Assembly (NCBI GenBank): GCA_012517355.1
Contig: JAAYVD010000092.1
Span: 1-46,440, forward strand
Origin: Candidatus Rifleibacteriota bacterium
GTDB lineage: Bacteria; Muiribacteriota; Ozemobacteria; Ozemobacterales; Ozemobacteraceae
DNA: 46,440 bases
Direction: 5' to 3'
Positions within the stretch are counted from its first letter, which is position 1; every line of letters starts with the position of its first letter. This document shows positions 1 through 9,500 of this stretch, piece by piece. Position numbers and translations under genes: made by a program. The notes beneath the pieces are model-generated. The model had not been told where the DNA came from. It searched no databases and saw only the letters and a program-made list of their open reading frames with translations.

Positions 1-112
1 AGGGGGCAACCCGCAACACTGACCGGCGTGCTCACGCCGGCCAGGGGGCAACCCGCAACACTGACCGGCGTGCTCACGCCGGCCAGGGGGCAACCCGCAA
101 CACTGACCGGCG
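1..112. repeat. 42-bp tandem repeat, 2.7 copies, in frame in a gene
   Basis: Two complete 42-bp units (1-42, 43-84) and the first 28 bp of a third (85-112) are identical by eye. Each complete unit holds a palindrome with 8-bp arms (ccggcgtg / cacgccgg) around a 2-nt centre. Because 42 is a multiple of three, the repeat stays in frame in the minus-strand gene that crosses it and encodes the 14-residue unit PVSVAGCPLAGVST. The array continues off the left edge, so the true copy number is unknown. Confidence 0.95.
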
Positions 113-593
113 CGGCGCCCGCCCCAACGGTTGCCTGGCCCACGCCCCGCGGCGCCCGCCACCCGAACCCGGCCGGCCCGCTTCCCCCGGGCCGGTGATC
201 CCCGCCGAAAACCTCGATGCCCAGCCGCCACACCAGCAGCACGACCACCAGGTGCCAGATCACGTTTTGCAGGTGATACCAGGCAAACGCCCGGTCGAAC
301 AGCCGGTGGTCGAGCTTGAGCGAGGCCATGGCCAGGGGCCGGAAGAACCGGACGGTCAGGTCGAAAAAGGCGGGCACCACCCCGTCATGGAGTTCGGCCA
401 GGTCGAACCGCAGAGCCTGCCCCAGCGACCGCAGGGACCAGTCGGCATCGCGGGCGTGCAGCAGGTTCGACCAGTCGTCCAGGAACCCGCCGGCCCAGAA
501 CGAGGGCAGGGAAACCACGACCACCAGGGCCACCAGGGCCGCCGCCGCCCGCCCCGGGCTCGCGGCCAGCCGCTCCAGCCAGCAACGGATCAC
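1..593 (-). CDS. GT-C-type membrane glycosyltransferase-like protein, N-terminal part
   Basis: Only the first 197 codons are in the window; the 3' end is cut by the window edge. The start is a GTG at 593 with a purine-rich GGGAAAGGGAA stretch about 10 nt upstream. A hydrophobic segment (about residues 15-32) is followed by LDDW, an acidic motif placed as in the first extracytoplasmic loop of GT-C transferases, then FFRPLAMASLKLDHRLF and YHLQNVIWHL, the R-P...D-x-x-L-F...Y/H-L-x-N...H pattern common in dolichyl-phosphate-mannose-type or TPR-linked membrane transferases. A Gly/Pro-rich loop then runs into 14-residue tandem repeats, which is unusual for this family. The likely role is transfer of a lipid-linked sugar at the membrane, but the substrate cannot be told. 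It follows the peptidase gene on the same strand after a 99-bp gap. Confidence 0.6.
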   Translation of the reverse strand, partial: MIRCWLERLAASPGRAAAALVALVVVVSLPSFWAGGFLDDWSNLLHARDADWSLRSLGQALRFDLAELHDGVVPAFFDLTVRFFRPLAMASLKLDHRLFDRAFAWYHLQNVIWHLVVVLLVWRLGIEVFGGDHRPGGSGPAGFGWRAPRGVGQATVGAGAAPVSVAGCPLAGVSTPVSVAGCPLAGVSTPVSVAGCP

Positions 594-692
594 GACGGGC
601 GGTTCCCTTTCCCCGACCCGGTCCTCACCGGCTGCCAGACTTCGCGACACCGGCCGGCGGCAGGCCGACGCCTTCCCCCGCCCCCATCGACC

Positions 693-2126
693 TCACCGCC
701 CGCCAGACTTCCGGGCCGGGGTCGCCCCTTTCCGGGATGCCCGCGCCGCCGCCTGTTCCGGCCAGATCCGGACGAGGTTGACGATCGTGGCGACCGCCCG
801 GACCATGTCGTCGACCGCGATCCATTCGGTGCGGGCATGCACGTTCTCGGCCCCCGAAAACAGGTTGGGACAGGGCACCCCCTGATAGGACAGCCTCGCC
901 CCGTCGGTGCCGCCGCGGATCGGCACCCGCACCGGCGTGACCCCGGCCTCCCGCATCGCCTGCTCGGCGGCCGCGATCAAAAACGGATGCCGGTCGATCA
1001 CCGGTTTCATGTTGCGATAGCTCTCGGTGATCCCGACCTCGGCCCGCATCCCCGGGAGGCCACGCGCGATGCGGGTGGCCAAGGCTCGCACCAGCTTCTG
1101 CCGGGCCTTCAGGCCGTCCAGGGAAAAGTCGCGCAGGATGAGCTGGACGGTCACCGCCTCCTCCTCCCCGTTGACGGAGTAGGGGTGCTGATAACCCGCC
1201 CGTCCATCGACCGCCTCCGGCCGCTGGTCCGCCGGCAGGGCCTCGAGGAACCGGGCCGCCGCATACAGCGCATTGACCATGACGCCCTTGGCCGAGCCGG
1301 GGTGGCAGTTCCGGCCGTAGAAGGTCACTTTCGCCGAGGCGGCGTTGAACGTCTCGTCGTTCATCTCGCCCAGTTGCTCGCCATCGACGGTGTAGGCGAA
1401 CCGGGCCGCCCAGCCCTTCCCGTCGAAGCCGTCCATGCCGCGACCGGTCTCCTCGTCGGGTGTGAAGGCGATCTCGATCTGCCCGTGGGGAAACGGATGC
1501 TCCCGCAGCATCTCCAGGGCCGTCATCACTTCGGCGATGCCGGCCTTGTCGTCGGCCCCCAGGATCGTCGTGCCGTCCGAGGTCACGATGTCGCTCCCGA
1601 TCTTCTCCGCCAGCCGGCGATGCTCCTTCACCCGGATGACCTGCGACCGGTCGCCCGGCAACACCAGGTCGCCACCGCCATACCGCCGATGGACCACCGG
1701 CCGGATCGGCCCAGGACCCAGCAGGGGAACCGTGTCGAGATGGCAGATGAACCCGAGCACCGGGATCCCCTTTCCGTTGAACCCGGGCGTGGCGGGCAGC
1801 GTGGCGAAAACGTAGCCATTGGGGCTGACACCGCAATGGTCGAGGCCCAATCCCTGCAGTTCCCCCACCAGCAGGTCGGCGAACCGGCGCTGGCCCTCGC
1901 TGGTCGGCAGCACCTTGGCTTCGCTGTCCGAGGCGGTGTCGATGGCGGCATAGCGCAGGAACCGGTCCAGAACCTTCCGGTGGACGACTTCCGGCGCGGC
2001 GGTCGCCACCGGGCCGGCTCCCACCGGCCGCCGAGAGCAGCCCCCTCGCGCCTTCGCGGGCGACGCCATCGCCCAGGTCACCGGGATCAGGCACAAACAG
2101 AACGTCAGTTTCAGAAGCAATGCCAT
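693..2126 (-). CDS. pepT: Peptidase T-like tripeptidase (M20B) with signal peptide
   Basis: 477 aa. The M20 dizinc aminopeptidase core is clear: CHLDTVP (first zinc His and catalytic Asp), GADDKAG (bridging Asp), TPDEETGRG (catalytic Glu and zinc Glu), HPGSAKG (His of the lid domain) and, near the C-terminus, RGGTDGARLS and FSGAENVHAR (last zinc His). These are the PepT signatures; the family releases the N-terminal residue from tripeptides. The start at 2126 is chosen because it gives a hydrophobic leader (MALLLKLTFCLCLIPVTW then ASPAKA), a plausible Sec signal peptide. Known PepT is cytoplasmic and about 410 aa, so the leader plus about 45 extra N-terminal residues is odd and suggests a periplasmic or exported version. 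No strong ribosome-binding site is seen, which leaves the start less certain than the fold. Confidence 0.85.
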   Translation of the reverse strand: MALLLKLTFCLCLIPVTWAMASPAKARGGCSRRPVGAGPVATAAPEVVHRKVLDRFLRYAAIDTASDSEAKVLPTSEGQRRFADLLVGELQGLGLDHCGVSPNGYVFATLPATPGFNGKGIPVLGFICHLDTVPLLGPGPIRPVVHRRYGGGDLVLPGDRSQVIRVKEHRRLAEKIGSDIVTSDGTTILGADDKAGIAEVMTALEMLREHPFPHGQIEIAFTPDEETGRGMDGFDGKGWAARFAYTVDGEQLGEMNDETFNAASAKVTFYGRNCHPGSAKGVMVNALYAAARFLEALPADQRPEAVDGRAGYQHPYSVNGEEEAVTVQLILRDFSLDGLKARQKLVRALATRIARGLPGMRAEVGITESYRNMKPVIDRHPFLIAAAEQAMREAGVTPVRVPIRGGTDGARLSYQGVPCPNLFSGAENVHARTEWIAVDDMVRAVATIVNLVRIWPEQAAARASRKGATPARKSGGR

Positions 2127-2160
2127 GCAGATGTCTCCAAAAATGGGCTTTCCTTTTCCT

Positions 2161-2184
2161 GTACCACTTTTGCCTCCATGGTAC
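2161..2184. promoter_or_regulatory. Inverted repeat upstream of pepT
   Basis: Six-base arms gtacca and tggtac lie 12 nt apart in the 262-bp space between the divergent pepT and LTxxQ genes. The arrangement could be an operator, but the arms are short and no regulator can be named. Confidence 0.25.
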
Positions 2185-2388
2185 ATGATTTTCCCGGCCA
2201 GGTCGAACCAGGGATCACCCTGGCGCCCCCCTCCACCCCGCCATCCCGGCCAGCTCGAAGCGGCCTTTCCCCCTTTACGATTCTTACGCCTCTTTGTCTG
2301 GCACTTTCCGACGGGGTGAGGCATATTGTAAAGGAGGCGGCCCGCCGTTGGCTCTTGGGCATCCGAATCACTCCTAGGAGGGAAAGAC

Positions 2389-3264
2389 ATGTTTCGACGA
2401 GTTTCTCCCCGGGCGCTGCTGCTGGCGTCCGTCCTGGTCTTGGTCATGGCCCTGACCGTGGCCGCCGAACCGGGTGGGGCCCCTCCCACCGGACCCGACC
2501 TCGACGAAGCGGGCCCACCTCCCGGCCCGCCTCCCGGCCCACCCCCTGGATGCCCTTGCTTTCCGCCCCCTGGCATGGGCCCAGGCGGCATGCATCCTGG
2601 AATGCCGCCGATGCCCCGCATGGGCATGCCCTTCCCGGGCATGCCGCCCATGATGATGCCCCCCCGCGGTCCGGCCAAGGACGGGCCCCTCGCCCTCTTC
2701 GTCCTCGCCGACAAGCTGAAGCTGACCGACGAGCAGCTGGTCTCCCTGCGGCACATCTTCAAGAAGTTCCGTGACGGCATGGCCGACCTGAAGAAGCGCG
2801 AACGCGACGCCCAGAAGGAGTTCCGGAACCTCCTCGCCTCCGACAAGGAGGAAGCCGGCCTGACCGGCCTTCCCGCCACGCTCGGCAAAATGGCCGAAGA
2901 GCGGGCCACCATCATGGTGACCGCCCTCGTCGAAGCCCGCAAAGTCCTCGATGCCGACCAGTTCAAGGCGGTCAGGAAGGTGGTCCGGAAGATGTTCGCC
3001 CCCCCGATCCCCAAACCGGGAAAGAAGGTCCCCGGCTTCCGCGGCCCGGGCAAGAAACATCCCGGCATGAGGCCCGGTCCCTTCGGCGCTGGTCCCCATG
3101 GGTTCCAACCCGGTCGGCTACCCCGGCCCAGCCTGGAAAACCTCTGCCCCGCCTGCCGCGCCCGCTGCGCCTGGGACAAGATCGTCGCCCCCAAGCCCGA
3201 CGAACCGGCCCCTCCGCCACCCCCTGCCGGACAGGAACCGGCCCCCGACCCCGCCGACGAATAA
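2389..3264 (+). CDS. Spy/CpxP-like LTxxQ periplasmic protein, Pro/Met-rich
   Basis: 291 aa with a strong AGGAGG site 7 nt before the ATG. Residues 1-26 form a signal peptide. Residues 30-100 are Pro/Gly/Met-rich (GMPPMPRMGMPFPGMPPMMM), a composition often linked to soft-metal binding. The segment of about residues 105-205 is predicted helical and carries LTDEQ at 112-116 and a second, weaker LDADQF, matching the LTxxQ motif of Spy, CpxP and ZraP stress or metal chaperones. The C-terminus is again Pro-rich, with a CPACRARC cysteine cluster that could bind metal. It sits convergent to a sensor kinase/response regulator pair, so it is a plausible accessory or target of that system, as CpxP is of CpxAR; that link is inferred from position. 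Confidence 0.7.
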   Translation: MFRRVSPRALLLASVLVLVMALTVAAEPGGAPPTGPDLDEAGPPPGPPPGPPPGCPCFPPPGMGPGGMHPGMPPMPRMGMPFPGMPPMMMPPRGPAKDGPLALFVLADKLKLTDEQLVSLRHIFKKFRDGMADLKKRERDAQKEFRNLLASDKEEAGLTGLPATLGKMAEERATIMVTALVEARKVLDADQFKAVRKVVRKMFAPPIPKPGKKVPGFRGPGKKHPGMRPGPFGAGPHGFQPGRLPRPSLENLCPACRARCAWDKIVAPKPDEPAPPPPPAGQEPAPDPADE

Positions 3265-3292
3265 ACCTTCACCCCGACAACCACCTGCAACG

Positions 3293-3320
3293 GCTCCCCG
3301 GGCCTTCCTGCCCGGGGAGC
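3293..3320. terminator. Hairpin terminator between convergent genes
   Basis: A perfect 10-bp GC-rich stem (gctccccggg / cccggggagc) with an 8-nt loop lies 29 bp after the LTxxQ gene and is followed by ttt. The T run is short, so it is a plausible rather than strong intrinsic terminator. Confidence 0.6.
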
Positions 3321-3471
3321 TTTGCCGTACCACACCTTCCAGCCCACGCACCAGCCATTCCCAACCCCACCCCCGTGGCCCACCCCCGGGAACAGCCCTG
3401 CTGAACCGGGCCGGCCCGAAACAGGCGGGAAATCCCCACGGGGCCCAGGCGACGGAAACGGACCGCGGCGC

Positions 3472-5619
3472 CTACCCTTTCGCCAGGGGAAGCCGGAGGA
3501 GGATCTCGAGCCCGCCGCCGTCGGCGTTGCGGGCGGTCACCGTGCCGGAATGGGCGGCAATGGCCTTCTGCACGATGGCCAGGCCGAGACCCATGCCTCC
3601 CGTCTGCCGGCCACGGTCCTCCTCGCACCGGAAGAAGGGGTCAAACAGGCGGGGCAGGTCAGCCTCGGCGACCCCTGGCCCATGGTCGCGGACCCGCACC
3701 GTCACCATGGGAAGGGCCAAAGAGCCGGGCACCCCCTCCACCCCGACCTCGACCGCCAGGTCGATCCGGGTGCCGTCGGGGGTGTGTCGGACGGCGTTGC
3801 GCAGCACATTCTCGACCGCGCGACGGAGGAATTCGGGGGCGGCGGCCACCGGCACGGCGTCGTCCGGGATGGCGGCCGCGATCCGCTTTCCCGTCAGGTC
3901 AGCCTCGAACTGGACGTCGCCGACCACCTGCCGGACGACCGTCGCCAGGTCGACGATCTCGAGTTGCAAGGGGACCGCCTGCACCTGTTCGAACCGTGAC
4001 AGGTCGAGGATCTGCTGGATCAGCTCGTTGAGGCGGCCCAGGTCCCGCCCGATCTTCCCCACCAGATCGTCGGAGGCGCCGCCCGCCTTCTGCCGCAACA
4101 ACTCGAGCGCGATCTGCACGCGCGCCAGGGGGGAACGCAATTCGTGCGAGACGTCCCGCAGGAGCTGGCGCTGGTGCTGCAGGACGCGTTCGATGGTATC
4201 GGCCATGCGGTTGAAATCGCGGGCCAGGTCGCCCAGTTCGTCGCCCCGGCCCGCCAGGTCGCCAGGCAGCCGGGAATGGAACTCGCCCGCCGAGATGCTT
4301 CGGGTGAACCCCCGCAGTTCGAGGACCGGCCCCACCAGGGTCCGGGCCAGCAGCCAGCACAGCAGTGCCACCACCCCCAGCACGATCAGCACGCGGACTC
4401 CGAGGGCGGGAGTGGTCAGCAGGCGCTGGACCAGCCGCAACGGCGGGGGCCGGAAGAGCAGCATGCCCACGTAGGCCCGCCCCGACGGGCCGGTCAACCC
4501 GGCGCACAAAAAATCGTCCCCGTCGATCTCGACCAGGCGTGGACTGGCCGAGGCGGCCAGGAAGTCGCGGGCCGCCGAGGCCAGTTGGGAGACCTCGAGA
4601 GGGGGCCGACCGGGGCGCCGCACCGCGAACCCACCGGCGTCCGGACGGAAACCGGCGGGCCCGGCCGACCGGGGACCAGCGCCGGTCCTCCTCCACGATG
4701 GGGAAAAGCTGGCGAACGACGCCGGTGGCTGGAGGGAGCCGCCGTCCGGGTACGGCCAGGCGGGAGGAGGCCCCGGATCGAAGTCGCCGGGTGGGGGGCC
4801 AGGATCGAACCCCGGTGGGGAGGGCGCCGGGTCATTCCCGAAAGGAGGAGGCCCGGGATCGAACCCCTCGGGCGAAGGGCCATGGAGGCGGTGATGCCCA
4901 GGGTGGAAAGGAGGGTCATCCGACCCCGCGAACCCGGGAGGGGCGACGACGTCCCGACTGCCCGGACCGCCGGGGGGGAAGGGAGGGGCGGGCGGCTGGC
5001 AGACGAGCTGCCCGAGGTCGTCGAACACCCAGATCGGAAAATGCCCGAGGAGACGTGGTCCCCTGGCCGGGGCCACCCCGAACCCGCCGTCACCAAGCCC
5101 GGGCGGCCCGGGCGGCCCGGGCGGCCCGACCGGTGGCACGGGGGAGGAGGGACCAGGGATTTCCCGGGAAGCCCCGTCCGGAGGAAGGGGCCCGGTCGGC
5201 AACGGGGCCGACGGACCCGCCGCAGGCCGCCCCCCGGCAGCCTCACCGGGGGCTGGTGAAGTGACGGCGGGTGAAGTGACGGCGGCCGAAGGGATGCTGG
5301 ACAAGGTACCCTCGCCGAACGGCGGCCGGAATTCCTCACCGGAAGGACGGCGAGGAGCGGAACACGCGGCAGCCGCCCCGACAGCCAGCGAACCGACCGG
5401 TGACAGCCCGACGGCCGGCCGGCCGGTGGCGGTCGCCTCGAGGCGGCTGATGGCCTGCCCGCCCTCCCGGTGCAGCAGGTCGATGGCGTTCGCCAGTTGG
5501 AGATCAGCGGCTTCCTCGTACAGGTACCAGATCATGGTGGCCGTCACCGCGGTCACGACCAGGACGGTTCCGGCGAACCAGGCCAGGATCCGGATGAACA
5601 GGCTCTGCCGTCGCAGCAT
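3472..5619 (-). CDS. Membrane sensor histidine kinase with long Pro-rich sensor region
   Basis: 715 aa. One TM segment (about 11-31), a long extracytoplasmic region (about 35-400), a second TM, HAMP, then HisKA with DVSHELRSPLARVQ (phospho-acceptor His492), an N box (NVLRNAVRHTPDG), a G1 box (RDHGPGVAEADLPRLFDPFF) and a G2 box (GMGLGLAIVQKA). The kinase core resembles CpxA/EnvZ-type class I kinases. The sensor region is unlike known ones: residues of about 100-300 are dominated by Pro and Gly with repeated FDPGPPP motifs, probably extended and disordered. The ATG at 5619 shares one base with the response regulator stop (TGATG), so translation is coupled; a TTG one codon earlier is possible. 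It probably signals envelope state to the partner regulator. Confidence 0.88.
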   Translation of the reverse strand: MLRRQSLFIRILAWFAGTVLVVTAVTATMIWYLYEEAADLQLANAIDLLHREGGQAISRLEATATGRPAVGLSPVGSLAVGAAAACSAPRRPSGEEFRPPFGEGTLSSIPSAAVTSPAVTSPAPGEAAGGRPAAGPSAPLPTGPLPPDGASREIPGPSSPVPPVGPPGPPGPPGLGDGGFGVAPARGPRLLGHFPIWVFDDLGQLVCQPPAPPFPPGGPGSRDVVAPPGFAGSDDPPFHPGHHRLHGPSPEGFDPGPPPFGNDPAPSPPGFDPGPPPGDFDPGPPPAWPYPDGGSLQPPASFASFSPSWRRTGAGPRSAGPAGFRPDAGGFAVRRPGRPPLEVSQLASAARDFLAASASPRLVEIDGDDFLCAGLTGPSGRAYVGMLLFRPPPLRLVQRLLTTPALGVRVLIVLGVVALLCWLLARTLVGPVLELRGFTRSISAGEFHSRLPGDLAGRGDELGDLARDFNRMADTIERVLQHQRQLLRDVSHELRSPLARVQIALELLRQKAGGASDDLVGKIGRDLGRLNELIQQILDLSRFEQVQAVPLQLEIVDLATVVRQVVGDVQFEADLTGKRIAAAIPDDAVPVAAAPEFLRRAVENVLRNAVRHTPDGTRIDLAVEVGVEGVPGSLALPMVTVRVRDHGPGVAEADLPRLFDPFFRCEEDRGRQTGGMGLGLAIVQKAIAAHSGTVTARNADGGGLEILLRLPLAKG

Positions 5620-6335
5620 CAACCGGAGGCCTTCTCCGCAAACAACGCGTACAGGTAGCCCGCTCCCCGGATGGTCTGGATCCGCTCTCCGGCCGGGGTT
5701 TCGTTCCCCAGCTTGCGGCGCAGGTTGCTGATGTGCACGTCGAGACTGCGGTCCTCGTAGGTGAGATGCCGTTCCAGCACCTGCATGGCCAGTTCCTGCC
5801 GCTTCACCACGGTCCCCGCCGCCCGCAGCAGCACCTCGAGCAGCTTGAATTCCACGGCGGTCAGATGGATCTCCTCGTCGCCCCGGAACACGCGCCGGGT
5901 GCCAGGAACCAACCGCAGGTCCCCGACCGCGATCTCCTCCCCGGCCTCCGGGCGCGGAACGCCGGCCGCCCCCCCCGCCGACCGTCGGGCGATGGCCCGG
6001 ATCCGGGCCACCAGTTCCCGCGGGTTGAAGGGCTTGGGCAGATAATCGTCCGCCCCCAGCTCGAGGCCGACGATGCGGTCGACCTCCTCACCACGCGCGG
6101 TCAGCATGATGACCGGAATGGCGGAACGGCTCCGGACCCGCTTGAGCACCTCGAAGCCGTTGATCTCGGGCAGCATCACGTCCAGGATCAGCAGGTCGAA
6201 GCTGGTTTCGAAGGGCTCCTCCAGCAGCCGGTCGGGATGGTGCCAGACGGTGACCGTGAACCCCTCGCCTGCCAGGTAGGTGGACAGCAATTCGCCAAGC
6301 TCCACATCATCATCGAGAATTCCCAGACGCTTCAT
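5619..6335 (-). CDS. OmpR/PhoB-family response regulator
   Basis: 238 aa. The receiver domain (about 1-118) has the acidic pocket DDD at 8-10, phospho-acceptor Asp52 in LLILDVMLPE, the Thr of IMLTARG and the Lys of YLPKPF. The winged-helix output domain (about 135-232) contains LTAVEFKLLEVLL, the YEDRSLDVHISNLRRKLG recognition region and a final IRGAGYLY wing, all standard for OmpR/CpxR-type DNA-binding regulators. A GGAGG site lies 6 nt before the ATG. It is cotranscribed with the downstream kinase and divergent from the cyclase genes, so its operator may lie in the 243-bp region at 6336-6578. Confidence 0.92.
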   Translation of the reverse strand: MKRLGILDDDVELGELLSTYLAGEGFTVTVWHHPDRLLEEPFETSFDLLILDVMLPEINGFEVLKRVRSRSAIPVIMLTARGEEVDRIVGLELGADDYLPKPFNPRELVARIRAIARRSAGGAAGVPRPEAGEEIAVGDLRLVPGTRRVFRGDEEIHLTAVEFKLLEVLLRAAGTVVKRQELAMQVLERHLTYEDRSLDVHISNLRRKLGNETPAGERIQTIRGAGYLYALFAEKASG

Positions 6336-6453
6336 CAGGTTCCTCCAGGCTTGCTTCCTTCCAAAGCTACCGTGCCGACCCGCTCCTGGCAATGACCCCG
6401 CCCCTCCCCCCGCCTTAAGAAATGCAAACCGCCGGCGGCCCGGCCCCGCCCCT

Positions 6454-6485
6454 CCATCTTCCCCTTCCATCAGAAGGGAAGATGG
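6454..6485. promoter_or_regulatory. 10-bp inverted repeat in the regulator/cyclase divergent region
   Basis: Perfect arms ccatcttccc and gggaagatgg are separated by 12 nt in the region between the divergent response regulator and cyclase operons. A TACACT hexamer (6488-6493) right after it could be a -10 for the cyclase operon, with a poor TTCCAT -35 inside the repeat. It may be an operator or an RNA hairpin; the sequence alone does not decide. Confidence 0.35.
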
Positions 6486-6578
6486 GGTACACTGTGACTC
6501 ACTGGCCCGGGGGTCTCCTCCCGGGCCCGGACCGGTCGGCCCCCTGGGCGAAACTTCCGCGACCGGCCGGGAAGGACG

Positions 6579-9500
6579 ATGAAAACGGAACTGGGTGAAT
6601 CCCCGGGCGGGGGCGGTTTCAGACGGGCCCGCGCCCTGTTCCCCTTCGTTCTGCCCGTCGCCCTGCTCGTCCTGCTCCTGGTCATCATCGCCTGGTCCGA
6701 ACGGACCCAGGCCGACTGGAACGCCCGGCAACGGGAAAGCCTGCTGCAGGACGACGCCCGTTCCCGCCTCGAGACTTTCCGGCGAAGCTGCTCCTACGCC
6801 GCCCAGATGCAGATCCTGAACCGGGCGTTGCGCCTGCGCCTCAGCCGCGGGCTGCTCCGTCGCCTCGACCGCACCGGGCGGGCCGACTTCGACCTGGTGC
6901 GCACCCGGTTCCTGCCCCTCTTCCGGCGGATCGTCCCCGCCGCCTTCCGCCCCCCGGGTTCCTCGTTCTACCTGTTCTCCCTCGGCCCCGGCGGCAAGCC
7001 CCGCCCCGAGACCGGGCCGGGCCTGGCGGCCCGCAAGAACCGGTTCATGGCGACCCTGGTGGGACAGCTCATCCGCTACGACCGCTCGACCACCGAGGAG
7101 CTCGCCGCCGCCGACAAGAACTGCCAGAGCGCCTTCGGCGGCGGCTGCCCGGTGGTGCTGGTCGCCGAGATCGGGAAAGGACGCCCCGTCCTGGGCAGGA
7201 CCGACGGCGCGGATTCCTTCCTCCTGTGGGACACCATCGACCTCCGCGGCCGGCCGGTCGGCGCCTACCTGATGACCTTCCCCCTGGCCACCGTCATCCA
7301 GTCCCGCCCCCTGCGGCGGGCCCTCGATTCCGCCGCCGTGGCCGCCCGTCCGCGCGGCGGATTGCCTTTCCTGGTGCCGATGGAAGACGGCCGGGTCGGC
7401 CTCACCCCCGCCTTCCCCACCGGCCGGGGCAGCCCCGACCTCCGCCGGACCCTGCGCGGCGTCCTGCGGGCGGGGCCCCGCGAAACGGTGGTCCCGCTGT
7501 CGACCCTGGTGCGCCACGACGGGTGGTACTTCTTCCGGGACATCCTGCGGGTCGGCTCGACGTTCGAGTTCTGGATGGCCTACCCCGCGGCAGGAGGCGT
7601 CGGGGGAAGGCACGGCCCGGGGCGGAGCCTCGCCTTCCAGCTGCTGGCCGGGGTGACCGGCATTCTGACCTCCCTCCTGCTGGCCCACCTCTGGATCTTC
7701 GGCGCCCCCCCCTTCCTGACCCTCCGGCTCTGGTTCCCGGGCTACATCGGCCTGGTCGGCGGCCTGCCGCTGACCGTCCTCTACCTCGTCGGCTCCATGC
7801 AGATCGAGATCTCCCGCCTGCGCGAGATCCAGACCCTGCGCGAGGAGGCCATCAGCAAGCTCGAGGAGATCGACGCGGGCCACGCCTCGATGTTCCTCAA
7901 CTTCACCGGGGTCGCCCGCCGGTTGGTGACCAACCCCGCCTGGCGCCAGGCCTGCCTCTCTGGCCGCCCCGCCGAGATCGACCGCGCCGCCGCCGCCTGT
8001 CTAGCCGCGTTCCGGGCGGCCGGCCTGCCCCTGCGGCATTTCCTCGTGATCCCGCTCGAGGGCCGCCCCCGGATCTTCTCCGACGACACCATCGCCGCCC
8101 GGATGGCCGGCTCCTCCAAGATCAGCTTCTTCCAGTCGGTGCGGGATTCCTGCCTCGAAGCCGTCGGCCTCGCGACCGCGGTGGGCACCGGGGCGGGCGA
8201 CCCCACCGTCGCCGGCATCGGACGCTGGATGGCCACGCTCGGGGCCTTCATGAACATGGGCGACCAGCGCAAGGACGTGCTGTTCGGCACCATGCACCAG
8301 GGGACGGTGACCTCCTCGGTAGGCAGCCCCGAACTCCACTTCAGCGACTTCCTCGGCGTGGGGGGCGGGGTGAAGACATTCGTCGCCTTCCTGGCCGGCT
8401 CCACCTCCGGCATGGAAAGCCGCCTCCGCTACATGGCCACCCGCTTCAACGCCTCGGTGGGGCCGTACCACTGCCTGGCGGTGATCCGCCGCCAGCGCGG
8501 GGAACACTGGGCCGTGGCCCCCCGCCTGCAGGACAAGTTCTGGCGGACCGATTTTGGCCGGATGCTGCAGCGCTACATGGGCCTCGCGTCCCGGCAGGGG
8601 TCGCGCCAGGTGGGCCAGCGGGGCTCCCACCTGTTCGTCGCCCACCCCTGCCGGTCGGTTCCCGAGATCATCCTCGGGCTGCACGTCCCCACGTCCGACG
8701 TGGAGGACCGCGCCGCCGAAGGCCGGTTCCGGCTGCGCTGCCTGACCGTCCTGATCGTGCTGTTCGTGGTCCTGGTCGGAACCTCGCTGTCGCGATTCTT
8801 CGTGACCCCGCTGCGGCAGGTCGAAACCTGCCTGACCCGCGTGGCCGCGGGCGACCTGGGCAGCCGGGTCGGGTTCACCCGCCGCGACGAGCTGGGGAAG
8901 CTGGCCGCCTCGTTCGACGAGATGATCGACGGACTGCGCAAGCGCCAGGACCTCGGCCGGTTCGTCTCCGGCACCCTGGAGGCCCGGCTGGTCGAGTCGG
9001 AATGGGACGGCCTGGTCGAACCCCTGCTCCGCAACGGCGCGATCCTGGTGTCCGACCTGCGCGGGTTCACCACGATTTCCGAGCAGAAACCGCCCGAAGC
9101 CGTCGTCGGCATGCTGAACCAGCATCTCGAGGAGATGGTCGACGGCATCCGCCGCCAGGGCGGGCTGATCGAAAAGTTCATCGGGGACGCCATCATCGCC
9201 GCCTTCTACGACACCCCGGCCCGGCCCGGTCTGGCCGCCGGCCTGTTGGCCGCGTCCGACATGCGCCGCCGGCACCTGGAACGCCAGCGGCAACGCCAGG
9301 CCGCCGGGGAATTCACCTACGAGATGGGGATCGGCCTGGCCGCCGGGGCCATCCTGTCGGGAACCGTGTTCTCGGCCGGGCGCCTGGAACACGTCGTCCT
9401 CGGACGGGTCCGCGCCGAGGCCGAGTCGCTGGAGACCCTGTCGAAAAAGGGCGCCCACACCCGGGTGGTGCTCGCCCGGGAGACCGCCGCCGCCGCCCGC

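Noticed and set aside
1-112. Reading the left-edge repeat as a CRISPR array
   Set aside because: The units are directly adjacent and identical with no unique spacers, and they are in frame inside a gene.
2127-3383. Upstream extension of the pepT frame to 3383
   Set aside because: It would run antisense through the LTxxQ gene; the part before 2126 has no domain, and the signal peptide and conserved domain begin at 2126.
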